From QWHO01 sp021404945 (GTDB lineage Bacteria > Vulcanimicrobiota > Xenobia > Xenobiales > QWHO01): a stretch of 64,000 nt of DNA. The stretch lies in assembly GCA_963169765.1 (NCBI GenBank), contig CAUJEN010000114.1, forward strand, positions 1 to 64,000. Reading direction: 5' to 3'. Shown here one piece after another: positions 42,539 to 51,404 of the stretch. The translations under genes were made by a program, and so were the position numbers. A model generated the notes under the pieces. The model worked only from the letters and a program-made list of their open reading frames with translations. It was not told the DNA's origin and did not search any database. Position 1 is the first letter of the stretch, and each line of letters starts with the position of its first letter.

Positions 42539-42599
42539 CTCCCTTCAACAGACGTGGAAGGCTCACCGAGCCGTCTGACCACAAGGAGGAACAATCCGG

Positions 42600-43310
42600 A
42601 TGCCTACCAAGACCAAGAAATACGTCGATGCATGCAAGCAGTTCGACGCCAATGCCCTCTACAGTCCCGAGGAGGCGCTCGAGATCGTCAAGAAGATCGC
42701 CTTCGCCAAGTTCAATGAGACGGTCGAGGCTCACATCAAACTGGGCATCGACCCGCGCAAATCTGATCAGACCGTGCGAGGCACAACGGTATTGCCCCAC
42801 GGAACCGGCAAGACCCCGCGCGTGATCGTCTTCACCAAGGGCGACAAGATCCAGCAGGCTGAGGCCGCCGGCGCCGACGAGGCCGGGGCCGAGGATCTGG
42901 TCGCCAAGGTGAAGGGCGGCTGGAGCGAGTTCGACATCGCCGTGGCCTCGCCCGACATGATGGGGCTCCTGGGCAAGGAGCTGGGCCGCGTGCTCGGCCC
43001 GCGCATGCCCAACCCCAAGGCCGGCACGGTCAACCCGGACGTGGCCAGGGCCGTGGCCGAGCTCAAGTCGGGCAAGGTTCAGTACCGAACCGACAAACTG
43101 GGCATCGTGCACTCGCCTATCGGCAAGGTCAGCTTCGAGGCCGACCAGCTGACCCAGAACCTGCGCACCCTGATGGACGCACTGGTGCGTGCCAAGCCGG
43201 CCACCGCCAAGGGCACCTACATCCGCTCGGTGTATGTGACCCCCACCATGGGCCCGGCGGTACGCATCGATCCTGCCCGCGCTGCGGTGGCCGTTGCGGC
43301 CAAACAGTAA
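42600..43310 (+). CDS. rplA: 50S ribosomal protein L1
   Basis: 236 residues; GGAGGA upstream of the ATG. Marks: FNETVEAHIKLGIDPRKSDQ, VRGTTVLPHGTGK, LGRVLGPRMPNPKAGTV and SVYVTPTMGPAVRIDP. L1 binds 23S rRNA and often represses its own L11-L1 mRNA. In most bacteria rplJ and rplL come next; here a tRNA-Ala promoter begins 14 bases after the stop. Confidence 0.98.
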   Translation: MPTKTKKYVDACKQFDANALYSPEEALEIVKKIAFAKFNETVEAHIKLGIDPRKSDQTVRGTTVLPHGTGKTPRVIVFTKGDKIQQAEAAGADEAGAEDLVAKVKGGWSEFDIAVASPDMMGLLGKELGRVLGPRMPNPKAGTVNPDVARAVAELKSGKVQYRTDKLGIVHSPIGKVSFEADQLTQNLRTLMDALVRAKPATAKGTYIRSVYVTPTMGPAVRIDPARAAVAVAAKQ

Positions 43311-43323
43311 ACTTTCTCTGGAA

Positions 43324-43352
43324 TTGACAAGCACAGGTGCCTGAGCTATTAT
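43324..43352 (+). promoter_or_regulatory. Promoter of tRNA-Ala
   Basis: TTGACA (43324-43329), 17-bp spacer, TATTAT (43347-43352, overlapping TATAAT at 43350-43355). A strong sigma-70 match between rplA and the tRNA. Confidence 0.8.
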
Positions 43353-43356
43353 AATG

Positions 43357-43380
43357 CTCGTCGCTCGGGAGGGCGACGAG
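43357..43380 (+). other. Perfect hairpin at the start of the tRNA-Ala transcript
   Basis: CTCGTCGC - TCGGGAGG - GCGACGAG is a perfect 8-bp stem that starts five bases after the -10 box, directly before the tRNA leader. Same layout as the elements at 40423 and 57554. Confidence 0.65.
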
Positions 43381-43388
43381 TCGTTCGT

Positions 43389-43464
<76 letters not shown>

Positions 43465-43480
43465 TAAGGCACAAGACCCA

Positions 43481-43510
43481 GGGGGCCTGCCGCAAGGTGG
43501 GCCCCCTTAA
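43481..43510 (+). terminator. Probable terminator after tRNA-Ala
   Basis: GGGGGCC - N12 - GGCCCCC followed by TTAAGTTG. The T-run is short, so termination may be partial. 43511-43740 holds no recognised gene. Confidence 0.55.
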
Positions 43511-43740
43511 GTTGTCCGGATGAAAACGTGAAGAAACTTCCTCTACCTGGAGGAACTGTTCGACCCTGAAAGAATAGCTTTAGCTGTTCCACCCGGGTGG
43601 CCGGGATGAGCAGGCCTCGACAATTTTTTCGCCGGGGCTTATGAGGCCGTTTCCAGGGCAGGGGATCTCTGGCCCAGTTCAGAAGGGGGCCCCCGACCCT
43701 GTTGGCACGTTGGCTGACGAAAGCGAGATGGTGACCAGAT

Positions 43741-44034
43741 ATGGCTTACAGGCCCTGTAGATTTCGAAGTTCGGTGCTGGGTGTTTTCCAGTGCGAGAAG
43801 CACATGTTTCAGCACAGCTACCCGGAAATCTACAATGAGCTCTATGAGTTCTGCCTCGAAAACGTCCCCGACCGTTTTTGCGGCTACGTAGACTTCGGGT
43901 TCAGTCTCGAAGGGGAGACTCCCCGCATTTTCATCAACTGCACTCATCCCTACCAGAGCCGTCCCTTGAAGAGCTTTCGAGACTGCATCGAAGAGTGCGA
44001 CTACCACGATAAAGAGGGCGAATCCCTCGGATAA
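43741..44034 (+). CDS. Cysteine-containing small protein, unknown function
   Basis: 97 residues with six cysteines (RPCRF, FQCEK, FCLEN, RFCGY, INCTH and RDCIEECDYH regions). The middle reads like a small soluble domain (SYPEIYNELYEFCLENVPD; FSLEGETPRIFINCTHPY). A second ATG at 43804 is an alternative start, as no strong ribosome-binding site precedes 43741. It ends before a good terminator (44040) and so is separate from the radical SAM gene. Confidence 0.5.
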   Translation: MAYRPCRFRSSVLGVFQCEKHMFQHSYPEIYNELYEFCLENVPDRFCGYVDFGFSLEGETPRIFINCTHPYQSRPLKSFRDCIEECDYHDKEGESLG

Positions 44035-44039
44035 CCAGG

Positions 44040-44070
44040 GCCCGGAAGCATCCGGGCTCTTTGCTTTTTC
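44040..44070 (+). terminator. Intrinsic terminator after the 97-residue gene
   Basis: GCCCGG - AAGCAT - CCGGGC, a 6-bp stem followed by TCTTTGCTTTTT. It separates the small cysteine-rich gene from the radical SAM gene. Confidence 0.75.
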
Positions 44071-44187
44071 AAGCAGGTGGCCCCCTGTCCGGGAGAGAAT
44101 GGAATTCGGACTTGCCTGCAAACATGCGACTTCTTCAGCAGTCTCGAACTCGAATACTCTTCATCCTTCCCCGCGAGGACGCACCTC

Positions 44188-45489
44188 ATGGTCGGCGCTG
44201 AAGTGGCCCTCGCTCCCTTCGTTGCGCGTCGGGAGTATTTCGGCTGTTTGATCTATGATCGGGCGCACAGCGATTACATCCCGTTCGACCAGGATGCTAC
44301 CGAGATCTTCCTGCGCAGCCAGACCCAGACGCTGGATGAGATCTACCGCGATCTGTCCGAGAAAGTGACCCGCCAATCGTTCGACCAGTTCATTCAACTG
44401 TGCAGCAGCATCGAACTGATGAAGAACGGCACTTTCCAGGGCACCTTCATCGAGTCCACCTCCCACGAGCGGCTCAAGCATCTGTCGGCGCCCACCATGG
44501 TTTACCTGCAACTGACCCGTTACTGCAACCTCGCCTGCAAGCACTGCTGGGCCGAGGCGGGCGTGGCCCGGCCGCGAGAGTTGACCATTCTTGAGGTGCG
44601 CGACCTGATCGATCAGTTGGCTGCCATGGGCACCTTCAAGCTGCGTCTGGGAGGGGGCGAGCCGCTGGGCCGTGGGGACTGGGCCGACATCGTGGCCCAC
44701 GCCAACTCGAGGGGTATTCGCGTCAGTCTCTCCACCAACGCCACCATGGCCACCAAGGCCGTGGCCGAAAGGCTGGCCGAGCTTGACATCGAGTCGATCA
44801 AAGTCAGCCTCGAGGCGGGTAGCGAGAAGAGCTATGACTACATCCGGGGAGATCGGGCCTATCGCAAGGCGATTCGCGGAATCAAGAATCTGATCGAGCT
44901 GAGCAAGGCGTCGGTCTACTTCCACGTCGTTTTGCAGAAGGACAATCTGACCGAGATTCCCTCGCTGGTCAAGACCGCCGAGAAGCACGGCGTCTCGCGC
45001 ATCGTCTTCGACGTGGCGGTTCCGGTGGGCCGGGCCAAGGAAAACCCCCGCATCCTTCTCACTCCCGATGAGGCGAGCTCGGCGCTCGACCTGGCCAGGC
45101 GTATCGGTGAGACCAGTCGGGTGGAGGTCGAGGTGGCCGCCCGGGTGCCTCCCCCTTACCAGAAGAAGCGCGTCTTTGAGGGCTTTGGCTGCGAATGCGG
45201 CCACGTTCACTGCCATATCAGCTCGGAGGGCATCGTCTCGGCCGGTGGCTTTGTCAGCCACCTGCTGCCAGCAGGCTCGATCCGCGAGAAGCCCCTGGCT
45301 GATCTGTGGGAGAACGGCCAGGGATTCAAGCTCCTGCGTGGCAACCCGGGCAATAATATTTGCAAGCGCTGCAACTACTACCGCTCGTGCCGAGGCGGCT
45401 GCCGCACGCGCACTTATGCAACCATCGCGGCCCTTACTGAGCCCGATCCGCTCTGTCTGATCGCTCGCGACACGCCGCCGGCGGGCTGA
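44188..45489 (+). CDS. Radical SAM/SPASM protein with N-terminal PqqD-like region
   Basis: 433 residues from ATG 44188 (GAGGA eight bases upstream). Residues 1-90 resemble a PqqD-type RiPP recognition element (FVARREYFGCLIYDRAHSDY; FDQFIQLCSSIELMKNG). The radical SAM cluster motif is C113-x3-C117-x2-C120 (YCNLACKHCW), then GGGEPL and ISVSLEAG-type barrel segments. The C-terminus has SPASM cysteines (CECGHVHC and CKRCNYYRSCRGGC) for extra iron-sulfur clusters. Such enzymes modify ribosomal peptides or act in cofactor making. No clear precursor was found nearby; a coupled zinc-ribbon protein follows. Confidence 0.9.
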   Translation: MVGAEVALAPFVARREYFGCLIYDRAHSDYIPFDQDATEIFLRSQTQTLDEIYRDLSEKVTRQSFDQFIQLCSSIELMKNGTFQGTFIESTSHERLKHLSAPTMVYLQLTRYCNLACKHCWAEAGVARPRELTILEVRDLIDQLAAMGTFKLRLGGGEPLGRGDWADIVAHANSRGIRVSLSTNATMATKAVAERLAELDIESIKVSLEAGSEKSYDYIRGDRAYRKAIRGIKNLIELSKASVYFHVVLQKDNLTEIPSLVKTAEKHGVSRIVFDVAVPVGRAKENPRILLTPDEASSALDLARRIGETSRVEVEVAARVPPPYQKKRVFEGFGCECGHVHCHISSEGIVSAGGFVSHLLPAGSIREKPLADLWENGQGFKLLRGNPGNNICKRCNYYRSCRGGCRTRTYATIAALTEPDPLCLIARDTPPAG

Positions 45490-45671
45490 TGGAATCGAAC
45501 TCTCATGCGCTCGCACGCCTCATTTTGTCCGATTGCCCTGGCTGCGATGAAGGTTTGGCTATCGAGAAGCTTGCCCCCAATGAGGTGACGAGGTGCCCTC
45601 ACTGTCACAGCACGCTGTTGCTCGTTCGCATTGACGGAGTCTTGATGTTTCTGCGCGATGGTTGGGTTTGA
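45489..45671 (+). CDS. Small zinc-ribbon protein coupled to the radical SAM gene
   Basis: 60 residues; the ATG overlaps the radical SAM stop (TGATG). Two CxxC knuckles (DCPGCDEG and RCPHCHST) frame a zinc ribbon. It could be a carrier, chaperone or substrate of the radical SAM enzyme. The EDWGE ending of LysW-type carriers is absent. Coupling makes it a likely real gene although it is short. Confidence 0.7.
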   Translation: MESNSHALARLILSDCPGCDEGLAIEKLAPNEVTRCPHCHSTLLLVRIDGVLMFLRDGWV

Positions 45672-45780
45672 GTGGCTCGAACGAGGACGCCTGGCGTCGC
45701 ATGGAGAACGTTTACAGCGCCGTTCGCGCAGAGCCCCTGCGCGCGGCTCGGGAATCCATCGAGCCAGTGAGGAGTCATCC

Positions 45781-46815
45781 GTGAGCCTGCGCAAGCACGT
45801 CCCCCCCCAAATAGCGGAGGAGATCGCCCGAGCGAATCGGGTTTTGCTGGTTTCTCACATCGGCCTGGACGGTGACCACCTCGGCTGCATGATCGCCCTG
45901 CATTCGGCCCTGGAGAAGATGGGCAAACAGGTGGTTGCCTACCTGCCCGAATCTGTTCCCGACAACTTCCAGTTCATGAAGGGCATGGAGCGTCTTTCCC
46001 CCAACTTGCCGGTGGACCGCTTCGACCTTCTCATCGCCCTCGAGTGCCCCGAGATGCACCGCTTTCCCAAAGGGTTCGACTACAAGAGCTCGGCCGAGCG
46101 GGTGCTCAACATCGATCATCATCCCGATAACCAGATGTATGGAGACGTGGTCTGGGTGGAGCCGCAGATGGGCTCGCTGGGTGAAATGGTGTTCGACCTC
46201 CTGGAGGTCATGGAGGTTCCCTTCGATGATACCATCGCGGTCGCTCTCTACACGGCTATTTTCAGTGACACTGGCTCGTTTCAGTATTCGCGGGTGACTC
46301 CTCGCACTCACCAGCGCATCGCGCGCTTGCTCGAGTTCGACGTCAACACCGATCTGGTGGGTCGGTCCTTGTATCGACAGCTTCGCTTTGAAGCCATGAA
46401 GCTGCTCGGCATCGTTTTGCAGAGCACGACCCGGTCGGAGGATGGACGGTTGATCTGGGCCGAGATCCCCTGGACGGAGATGCAGCGCTATCAGGTTCAG
46501 CCCGAGGACACTCTCTACTTCGTCGATCAGCTCGATACGGTGAAGGGGGCCGAAGTGGTCATGCTGTTCCGCGAGCTCGAGGACGGGCGAGTCAAGGTCA
46601 GCATTCGCTCGCGTCACTATCCGGTCAACCAGGTCGCGGCCAGCTTCGGAGGCGGAGGCCACGCAAAGGCGGCCGGCTGCGTGGTGGAAGGCGCCCTGGA
46701 CCACGTCAGCGGCAAGGTGGTCAAAGCCATGAGTGAGTCTTTGAGCCAGTCGATTTTGCAGGATCGGGATACTTTGCCCAGCTCCCCGGCTGTCTCCGCC
46801 CTCAAGCGAGGCTGA
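45781..46815 (+). CDS. DHH-family phosphoesterase, NrnA-like
   Basis: 344 residues from GTG 45781, with GAGGAG six bases upstream. DHH motif NIDHHPDNQ and early metal box HIGLDGDHLGC; DHHA1 part ends FGGGGHAKAAGCVV. This is the NrnA type, which degrades nanoRNA and 3-prime-phosphoadenosine phosphate. The length fits (about 310-350). It is followed by mtaB after 20 bases and probably shares its transcript. Confidence 0.9.
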   Translation: MSLRKHVPPQIAEEIARANRVLLVSHIGLDGDHLGCMIALHSALEKMGKQVVAYLPESVPDNFQFMKGMERLSPNLPVDRFDLLIALECPEMHRFPKGFDYKSSAERVLNIDHHPDNQMYGDVVWVEPQMGSLGEMVFDLLEVMEVPFDDTIAVALYTAIFSDTGSFQYSRVTPRTHQRIARLLEFDVNTDLVGRSLYRQLRFEAMKLLGIVLQSTTRSEDGRLIWAEIPWTEMQRYQVQPEDTLYFVDQLDTVKGAEVVMLFRELEDGRVKVSIRSRHYPVNQVAASFGGGGHAKAAGCVVEGALDHVSGKVVKAMSESLSQSILQDRDTLPSSPAVSALKRG

Positions 46816-46835
46816 CCCTCCTGCCCACCTTCGCG

Positions 46836-48095
46836 GTGCATACCCTGGGTTGCCGCGCCAACCAGTCCGACTCTGAGCGGCTGCGCGAGATCTTGTTGGG
46901 GGCCGGCTTCGAAGAGGTTGAGTTCTCCCAGCCTGCCGACGTGCGCGTGGTCAACACCTGTACGGTGACCTCCGAGGCGGATCGCAAGTCAGCCCAGGTT
47001 GTGCGGCGCGGGCTGAGGCTGGGGGGCCAGGTGGTGGCCACCGGCTGCGCCGTGGCCACCCGGGGAGGCCTTCAGGGCGGCCGGTTGCCCGGCTCGGTAT
47101 TGCGCCTTCCCCCGGCTCAGAGCGAGCAGCTGCTCAGTTTGATCGGGGCCGACAACTGTCCCAATGCGCAACTGGTCGACCAGGAGACGGCTCAGCTTCG
47201 TACCCGGGCCCTGTTGCGGGTGCAGGACGGCTGCGATCAGTTCTGCACTTTCTGCATCGTGCCTTACGTGCGAGGGCGAAGTCGCAGCTTTCCCATCGAG
47301 CAGCTGGTGGAGGAGGCCCGCCGGCTCGAGCGGGCTGGCTATCGCGAGGTGGTGCTGACCGGCATTCACCTGGCCGTCTGGGGCCGCGAGCTTCGCCTTG
47401 ATCTGTCTCACCTGCTCGAAGCGCTTTTGCTGGCCACCAGCCGGGTTCGCTTCCGGCTCAGCTCGATCGAGCCCGATTGCTTCCCTGTTGGCCTTTTCGA
47501 TCTCATGCGGCGGAACCCCGAGCGGGTCTGCCCGCACCTGCACCTGGCCCTGCAGCACGCCAGCGACCGCGTGCTCGAGCGCATGCACCGCAACTATGAT
47601 CAGGCCCATTTCAGCCGACTGGTGGAGGCTTTCTTCGCGATTCCGGGGGCCTGCCTCACCAGCGATGTCTTAGTGGGCTTTCCCGGGGAGAGAGAGGAAG
47701 ATTTCTTGATTCTCAAGCGCTACTTGCGCGAGCGGCCCTTCTTTCGGCTGCATGTTTTCCCCTACAGCCCGCGACCCGGGACGGCAGCCGCTCGTTTTCC
47801 CGATCAGGTCTCGGTGGAGGTGCGCAATCGCCGGCGCGACGAGTTGTTGGCCCTGGGGGAGCGCAAGCGATTGGCCTATCTTCGGGCCCAGCGCGGCTGC
47901 GAGAGGGATGTGCTGGTAGAGGCCCCCGGCCCGCGCCAGGGCACGATGGAGGGCTTGACCGAGAATTATGTCCCTGTCTTGTTGCGCGGTGGGCCTGCGC
48001 TCCGAGGCCATCTTCTGCGGGCGCGGCTGGGGCGCGTGAGCGGGCAGGCCGTGCAGGCTGCGCTTGTTCGAAAGGAGTTCCTGCCGGACTCTTGA
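46836..48095 (+). CDS. mtaB: tRNA methylthiotransferase MtaB (ms2t6A)
   Basis: 419 residues; GTG start by the conserved HTLGCRANQSDSE beginning. Three N-terminal cluster cysteines (LGCRANQ; NTCTVTSEAD; ATGCAV) and the radical SAM motif CDQFCTFCIVPYVRGRSRS define the MiaB family; the length and SRSFPIEQLV favour MtaB, which makes 2-methylthio on t6A37 tRNA. C-terminal region about 360-419 is the TRAM RNA-binding part. No ATG is available near the start. Confidence 0.9.
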   Translation: MHTLGCRANQSDSERLREILLGAGFEEVEFSQPADVRVVNTCTVTSEADRKSAQVVRRGLRLGGQVVATGCAVATRGGLQGGRLPGSVLRLPPAQSEQLLSLIGADNCPNAQLVDQETAQLRTRALLRVQDGCDQFCTFCIVPYVRGRSRSFPIEQLVEEARRLERAGYREVVLTGIHLAVWGRELRLDLSHLLEALLLATSRVRFRLSSIEPDCFPVGLFDLMRRNPERVCPHLHLALQHASDRVLERMHRNYDQAHFSRLVEAFFAIPGACLTSDVLVGFPGEREEDFLILKRYLRERPFFRLHVFPYSPRPGTAAARFPDQVSVEVRNRRRDELLALGERKRLAYLRAQRGCERDVLVEAPGPRQGTMEGLTENYVPVLLRGGPALRGHLLRARLGRVSGQAVQAALVRKEFLPDS

Positions 48096-48109
48096 ATTGC
48101 CGGCCCTCA

Positions 48110-48991
48110 ATGGCCGGTTTGTTTGATAAGTTTCGGGTCAACCGACCCAAGGTAGATCAGAGTCGAAGCGATGAGACGCAGCGAGCGGAGCTACCCTCCG
48201 ACCTCTGGATCAAGTGCTCTGACTGTGGCAACGCGATGTATCGCAAGGTCTTCCTGGACAACTTGAAGGTTTGCGACAAATGTGGCTTCCACCACAAGCT
48301 CACGGCCCACGAGCGGCTCGAGCTGCTGGCCGACCCGGGTAGCTTTGAGGAGTGGGACAAAGGCCTCTTCTCGGGCAATCCGCTGGGTATCGAGGGGGAG
48401 TACCTCGAGAAGCTGGTCAGCGATCGCAAGAAGACCGGGCTGGAAGATGCCGTGCTTTCGGGCAAGATCGAGTTGACCGGCATTCCCGTGGGCATCGCCA
48501 TCATGGACTTTCATTTCCGAGGCGGCTCGATGGGCTCGGTGGTGGGGGAGAAGATCACTCGCATGCTCGAACGCAGCGGAGATCTGCGTTTCCCCGCCCT
48601 GGTGGTCACCTCCTCAGGAGGGGCCCGCATGCAAGAGGGAATGCTGAGCCTGATGCAGATGGTGCGCACCTCGGCGGCGGTTCGGCGCCTCAACGATCTG
48701 TCCGTGCCTTACTTCTGCCTGCTGACCGACCCGACCACCGCAGGCGTGGCCGCCTCGTTCGCCGCTCTGGGCGACGTGATCGTGGCTGAGCCCCGAGCCA
48801 TCATCGGCTTTTCGGGGGCACGGGTGATCGAGCAGACCATTCGTCAGAAGCTGCCGCCCGGATTTCAGACCTCCGAGTTTTATCAAAAGCACGGTTTCAT
48901 CGACATGGTCGTGCCGCGCTCCGAGCTTCGAGCCACCATGGCGCGCTTGATCGGAATGTTCGCTCAACCCGTGCTGGAGTCGCCCGCATGA
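48110..48991 (+). CDS. accD: Acetyl-CoA carboxylase carboxyltransferase subunit beta
   Basis: 293 residues from ATG 48110 (MAGLFDKF). Zinc ribbon CSDCGNAM...CDKCGFHH and crotonase-type core SSGGARMQEGMLSLMQM, TTAGVAASFAALGD, EPRAIIGFSGARVIEQT. With AccA it transfers carboxyl from biotin to acetyl-CoA. The stop overlaps the accA ATG (ATGA), which balances the two subunits. Confidence 0.97.
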   Translation: MAGLFDKFRVNRPKVDQSRSDETQRAELPSDLWIKCSDCGNAMYRKVFLDNLKVCDKCGFHHKLTAHERLELLADPGSFEEWDKGLFSGNPLGIEGEYLEKLVSDRKKTGLEDAVLSGKIELTGIPVGIAIMDFHFRGGSMGSVVGEKITRMLERSGDLRFPALVVTSSGGARMQEGMLSLMQMVRTSAAVRRLNDLSVPYFCLLTDPTTAGVAASFAALGDVIVAEPRAIIGFSGARVIEQTIRQKLPPGFQTSEFYQKHGFIDMVVPRSELRATMARLIGMFAQPVLESPA

Positions 48992-49956
48992 GTATGATTT
49001 TGGAAGTCGAGAAGCCCTTACTGGAGCTTGAGAACAAGATCAAAGAGCTCAAGGAGGTCAACCTGACCGGTCGGGTGGACCTCTCCTCGGAGATCCGCCT
49101 GCTCGAGCGCAAAGCTGAGCAGCTCAAGAAGAGCATCTACGAGAATCTATCCGCCTGGGACCGGGTCCTGATCGCCCGCCATTCGGTCCGGCCGGGGACG
49201 CTCGATTACATTCAGGCGCTTTTCACCGATTTTCTCGAGCTGCACGGTGACCGTCTGTATGCTGATGACCCTGCCATCGTGGGGGGTCTGGCTCGCTTTG
49301 AGGGCCGCAGCTGCGTGGTTGTCGGCCACCAGAAGGGGAAGGGGACCAAGGACAATCTGGCCCGCAACTTTGGCATGCCCAACCCCGAGGGCTTCCGCAA
49401 GGCAGGCCGTCTGATGAGCCTGGCACATCGCTTCAGGTTGCCCATCTTCACCTTCATCGACACGCCTGGCGCCTACCCCGGCATCGAGGCTGAGGAGCGC
49501 GGTCAGTACGAAGCAATCGCCAGCAACATCGCTCTGATGACCGAGCTGGGGTCGCCTATCGTGACTCTGGTCATCGGCGAGGGCGGCAGCGGCGGGGCCC
49601 TGGGAATCGCGGTGGGCGATCGGGTCCTGATCCTGGAGAACTCGGTTTACTCGGTCATCTCCCCGGAAGGCTGCGCTACCATCCTCTGGCGGGATGCGAG
49701 CAAGGCAGAGCAGGCCGCCTCCTGGTTGGGTCTGACCTCGGACAAGCTGCTCAGGCTGGGACTCGTGGATGAGGTGCTGAGCGAGCCTCTCGGGGGTGCC
49801 CATCGCGAGACCGAGAACGTCTTCGCGACGGTGCGCGGCGCGCTGAGACGGCACCTGGGCGAGTTGCTTCTCTCAACTCCGGCAGAGTTGGTCACCTCCC
49901 GTTACGCCAAGTATCGCCGAATGGGCGTCGTGCTCGAGCAAGCTCTGACTCCATGA
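48988..49956 (+). CDS. accA: Acetyl-CoA carboxylase carboxyltransferase subunit alpha
   Basis: 322 residues. Marks: N-terminal helix MILEVEKPLLELENKIKEL, GHQKGKGTKDNLARNFGMP, FIDTPGAYPGIEAEERGQ, IGEGGSGGALGIAVGD and SPEGCATILWRDASKAEQA. It pairs with AccD directly upstream. The stop overlaps the pyk ATG, so accD, accA and pyk are one coupled set linking pyruvate production to fatty-acid synthesis. Confidence 0.97.
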   Translation: MSMILEVEKPLLELENKIKELKEVNLTGRVDLSSEIRLLERKAEQLKKSIYENLSAWDRVLIARHSVRPGTLDYIQALFTDFLELHGDRLYADDPAIVGGLARFEGRSCVVVGHQKGKGTKDNLARNFGMPNPEGFRKAGRLMSLAHRFRLPIFTFIDTPGAYPGIEAEERGQYEAIASNIALMTELGSPIVTLVIGEGGSGGALGIAVGDRVLILENSVYSVISPEGCATILWRDASKAEQAASWLGLTSDKLLRLGLVDEVLSEPLGGAHRETENVFATVRGALRRHLGELLLSTPAELVTSRYAKYRRMGVVLEQALTP

Positions 49957-51368
49957 GGCCCACCCGGACCCGAATCGTTTGCACGATCGGCCCGGTCTCG
50001 TGCAGCGAGGAGATGCTGCGCGGCCTGATCGCTTCCGGCATGGACGTGGCCCGGCTCAACTTCTCTCACGGCACCCACGAATGGCATGCCGAGCGTATCC
50101 AGCTGATTCGCAGGGTGGCCCGGGAGTTGGGGGAGCCGGTGGCCATTCTGCAGGATCTGTGCGGCCCCAAGATCCGCCTCGGTCCGGTGGCCGAGGGTAC
50201 CATTCTGGTTGCTGGAGAGCCCTTCGCGCTGACCACCGAGGAGTGTGAGGGCAATTGCCGACGGGCCACCATCAGCTATCCTTCGCTGCCGGCCGAAGCG
50301 CAGCCCGGAGACCCGATTTTACTCGACGACGGCCTGCTCGAGCTGGTGGTGACAGAGAGCACCTCCACCGAGGTGCGCACCCGGGTGGTGGAGGGAGGGC
50401 CGCTTTCTTCACGCAAGGGGGTCAATCTGCCCAGGACCCGCCTTTCGGTGCCCGCCATGACCGTGAAGGACTCCAGGGATCTGCGCTTCGGGCTCGAGCA
50501 GGGCGTGGACTACGTGGCCCTCTCGTTCGTGCGCCAGGCGAGCGATCTGGCGCCTTTGCGAGCCATCATGAGCGAGCTGGGCGTCCATCGCCCGGTGGTG
50601 GTCAAAATCGAGAAGCGCGAAGCGGTCGATAACCTCGAGAGCATCGTGGCGGCGGCCGACGCCATCATGGTCGCCCGAGGCGACCTGGGCATCGAGGTGC
50701 CCATCGAGGAAGTGCCCATCATCCAGAAGCGCACCATCCGACTCTGTCGGCGCTACGAGCGCCCGGTCATCACCGCCACCCAGATGCTGGACTCGATGAT
50801 CAGAAATCCCCGGCCCACCCGGGCTGAAGCCACCGATGTGGCCAATGCCATCCTGGATGGCACCGATGCGGTGATGCTGAGCGGCGAAACGGCCAGCGGC
50901 CAGTATCCGCTACAATCGGTCCAGGTGATGGACCGCATTGCTCGGGAGGCCGAGCAGCTGGTGGAGTTTTTGCCGGATATCGACCCGGTGGTGGAGTCCG
51001 ACAGCGACCACCTGGTCAACTCGGTCGCCCTGGGCACCTGCCGCCTGGCGCATCAGCTCAAGGTCCGCGCCATCCTGGCCTGCACAACCTCGGGCCGCAC
51101 CGTGCAGGCGATCGCCCGTCACCGACCGGGCTGCCTCGTGGTGGGCATCACCGCCGAGCCGGAAATTGCCCGCCAGCTGAACCTTGTCTTTGGCGTGCGT
51201 CCCCTGGTCATCGACCGCTACGCCACGACCGAGGAGCTGATGCGCGCGTCCGTTCAGGGCGCTCGCGCGGCCGGGCTGATCCAGCCGGGGGACACGGTGG
51301 TGTTGGCGGCCGGCTTCCCTCCAGGCAGCCCGACCAACCTGGTCCAGGTCGCTTGTCTCGGGGCATGA
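49953..51368 (+). CDS. pyk: Pyruvate kinase
   Basis: 471 residues, normal. TRIVCTIGPVSCSEEMLRGL, MDVARLNFSHG, LCGPKIRLG, VVVKIEKREAVDNLESI, IMVARGDLGIEVP, TATQMLDSMIRNPRPTRAEA and MLSGETASGQYP cover the active site. It makes pyruvate and ATP from phosphoenolpyruvate. The C-terminal domain (LACTTSGRTVQAIARHRPG) is complete. ATGA overlap with accA. Confidence 0.97.
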   Translation: MRPTRTRIVCTIGPVSCSEEMLRGLIASGMDVARLNFSHGTHEWHAERIQLIRRVARELGEPVAILQDLCGPKIRLGPVAEGTILVAGEPFALTTEECEGNCRRATISYPSLPAEAQPGDPILLDDGLLELVVTESTSTEVRTRVVEGGPLSSRKGVNLPRTRLSVPAMTVKDSRDLRFGLEQGVDYVALSFVRQASDLAPLRAIMSELGVHRPVVVKIEKREAVDNLESIVAAADAIMVARGDLGIEVPIEEVPIIQKRTIRLCRRYERPVITATQMLDSMIRNPRPTRAEATDVANAILDGTDAVMLSGETASGQYPLQSVQVMDRIAREAEQLVEFLPDIDPVVESDSDHLVNSVALGTCRLAHQLKVRAILACTTSGRTVQAIARHRPGCLVVGITAEPEIARQLNLVFGVRPLVIDRYATTEELMRASVQGARAAGLIQPGDTVVLAAGFPPGSPTNLVQVACLGA

Positions 51369-51386
51369 CAGGAACCGGGTTGGTCT

Positions 51387-51404
51387 TTGAGGAATATTCC
51401 TCAA
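51387..51404. promoter_or_regulatory. Perfect 18-bp palindrome abutting the ftsB-like start
   Basis: TTGAGGAATATTCCTCAA is a perfect palindrome that ends at the base before the ATG and includes the GAGGAA ribosome-binding site. As RNA it would hide the ribosome-binding site; as DNA it is an operator-like dyad. Cause or use is unknown. Confidence 0.5.

Noticed and set aside
44099..44254. Short frame before the radical SAM gene considered as a RiPP precursor
   Set aside because: It overlaps the enzyme start in another frame and has no leader-core organisation.
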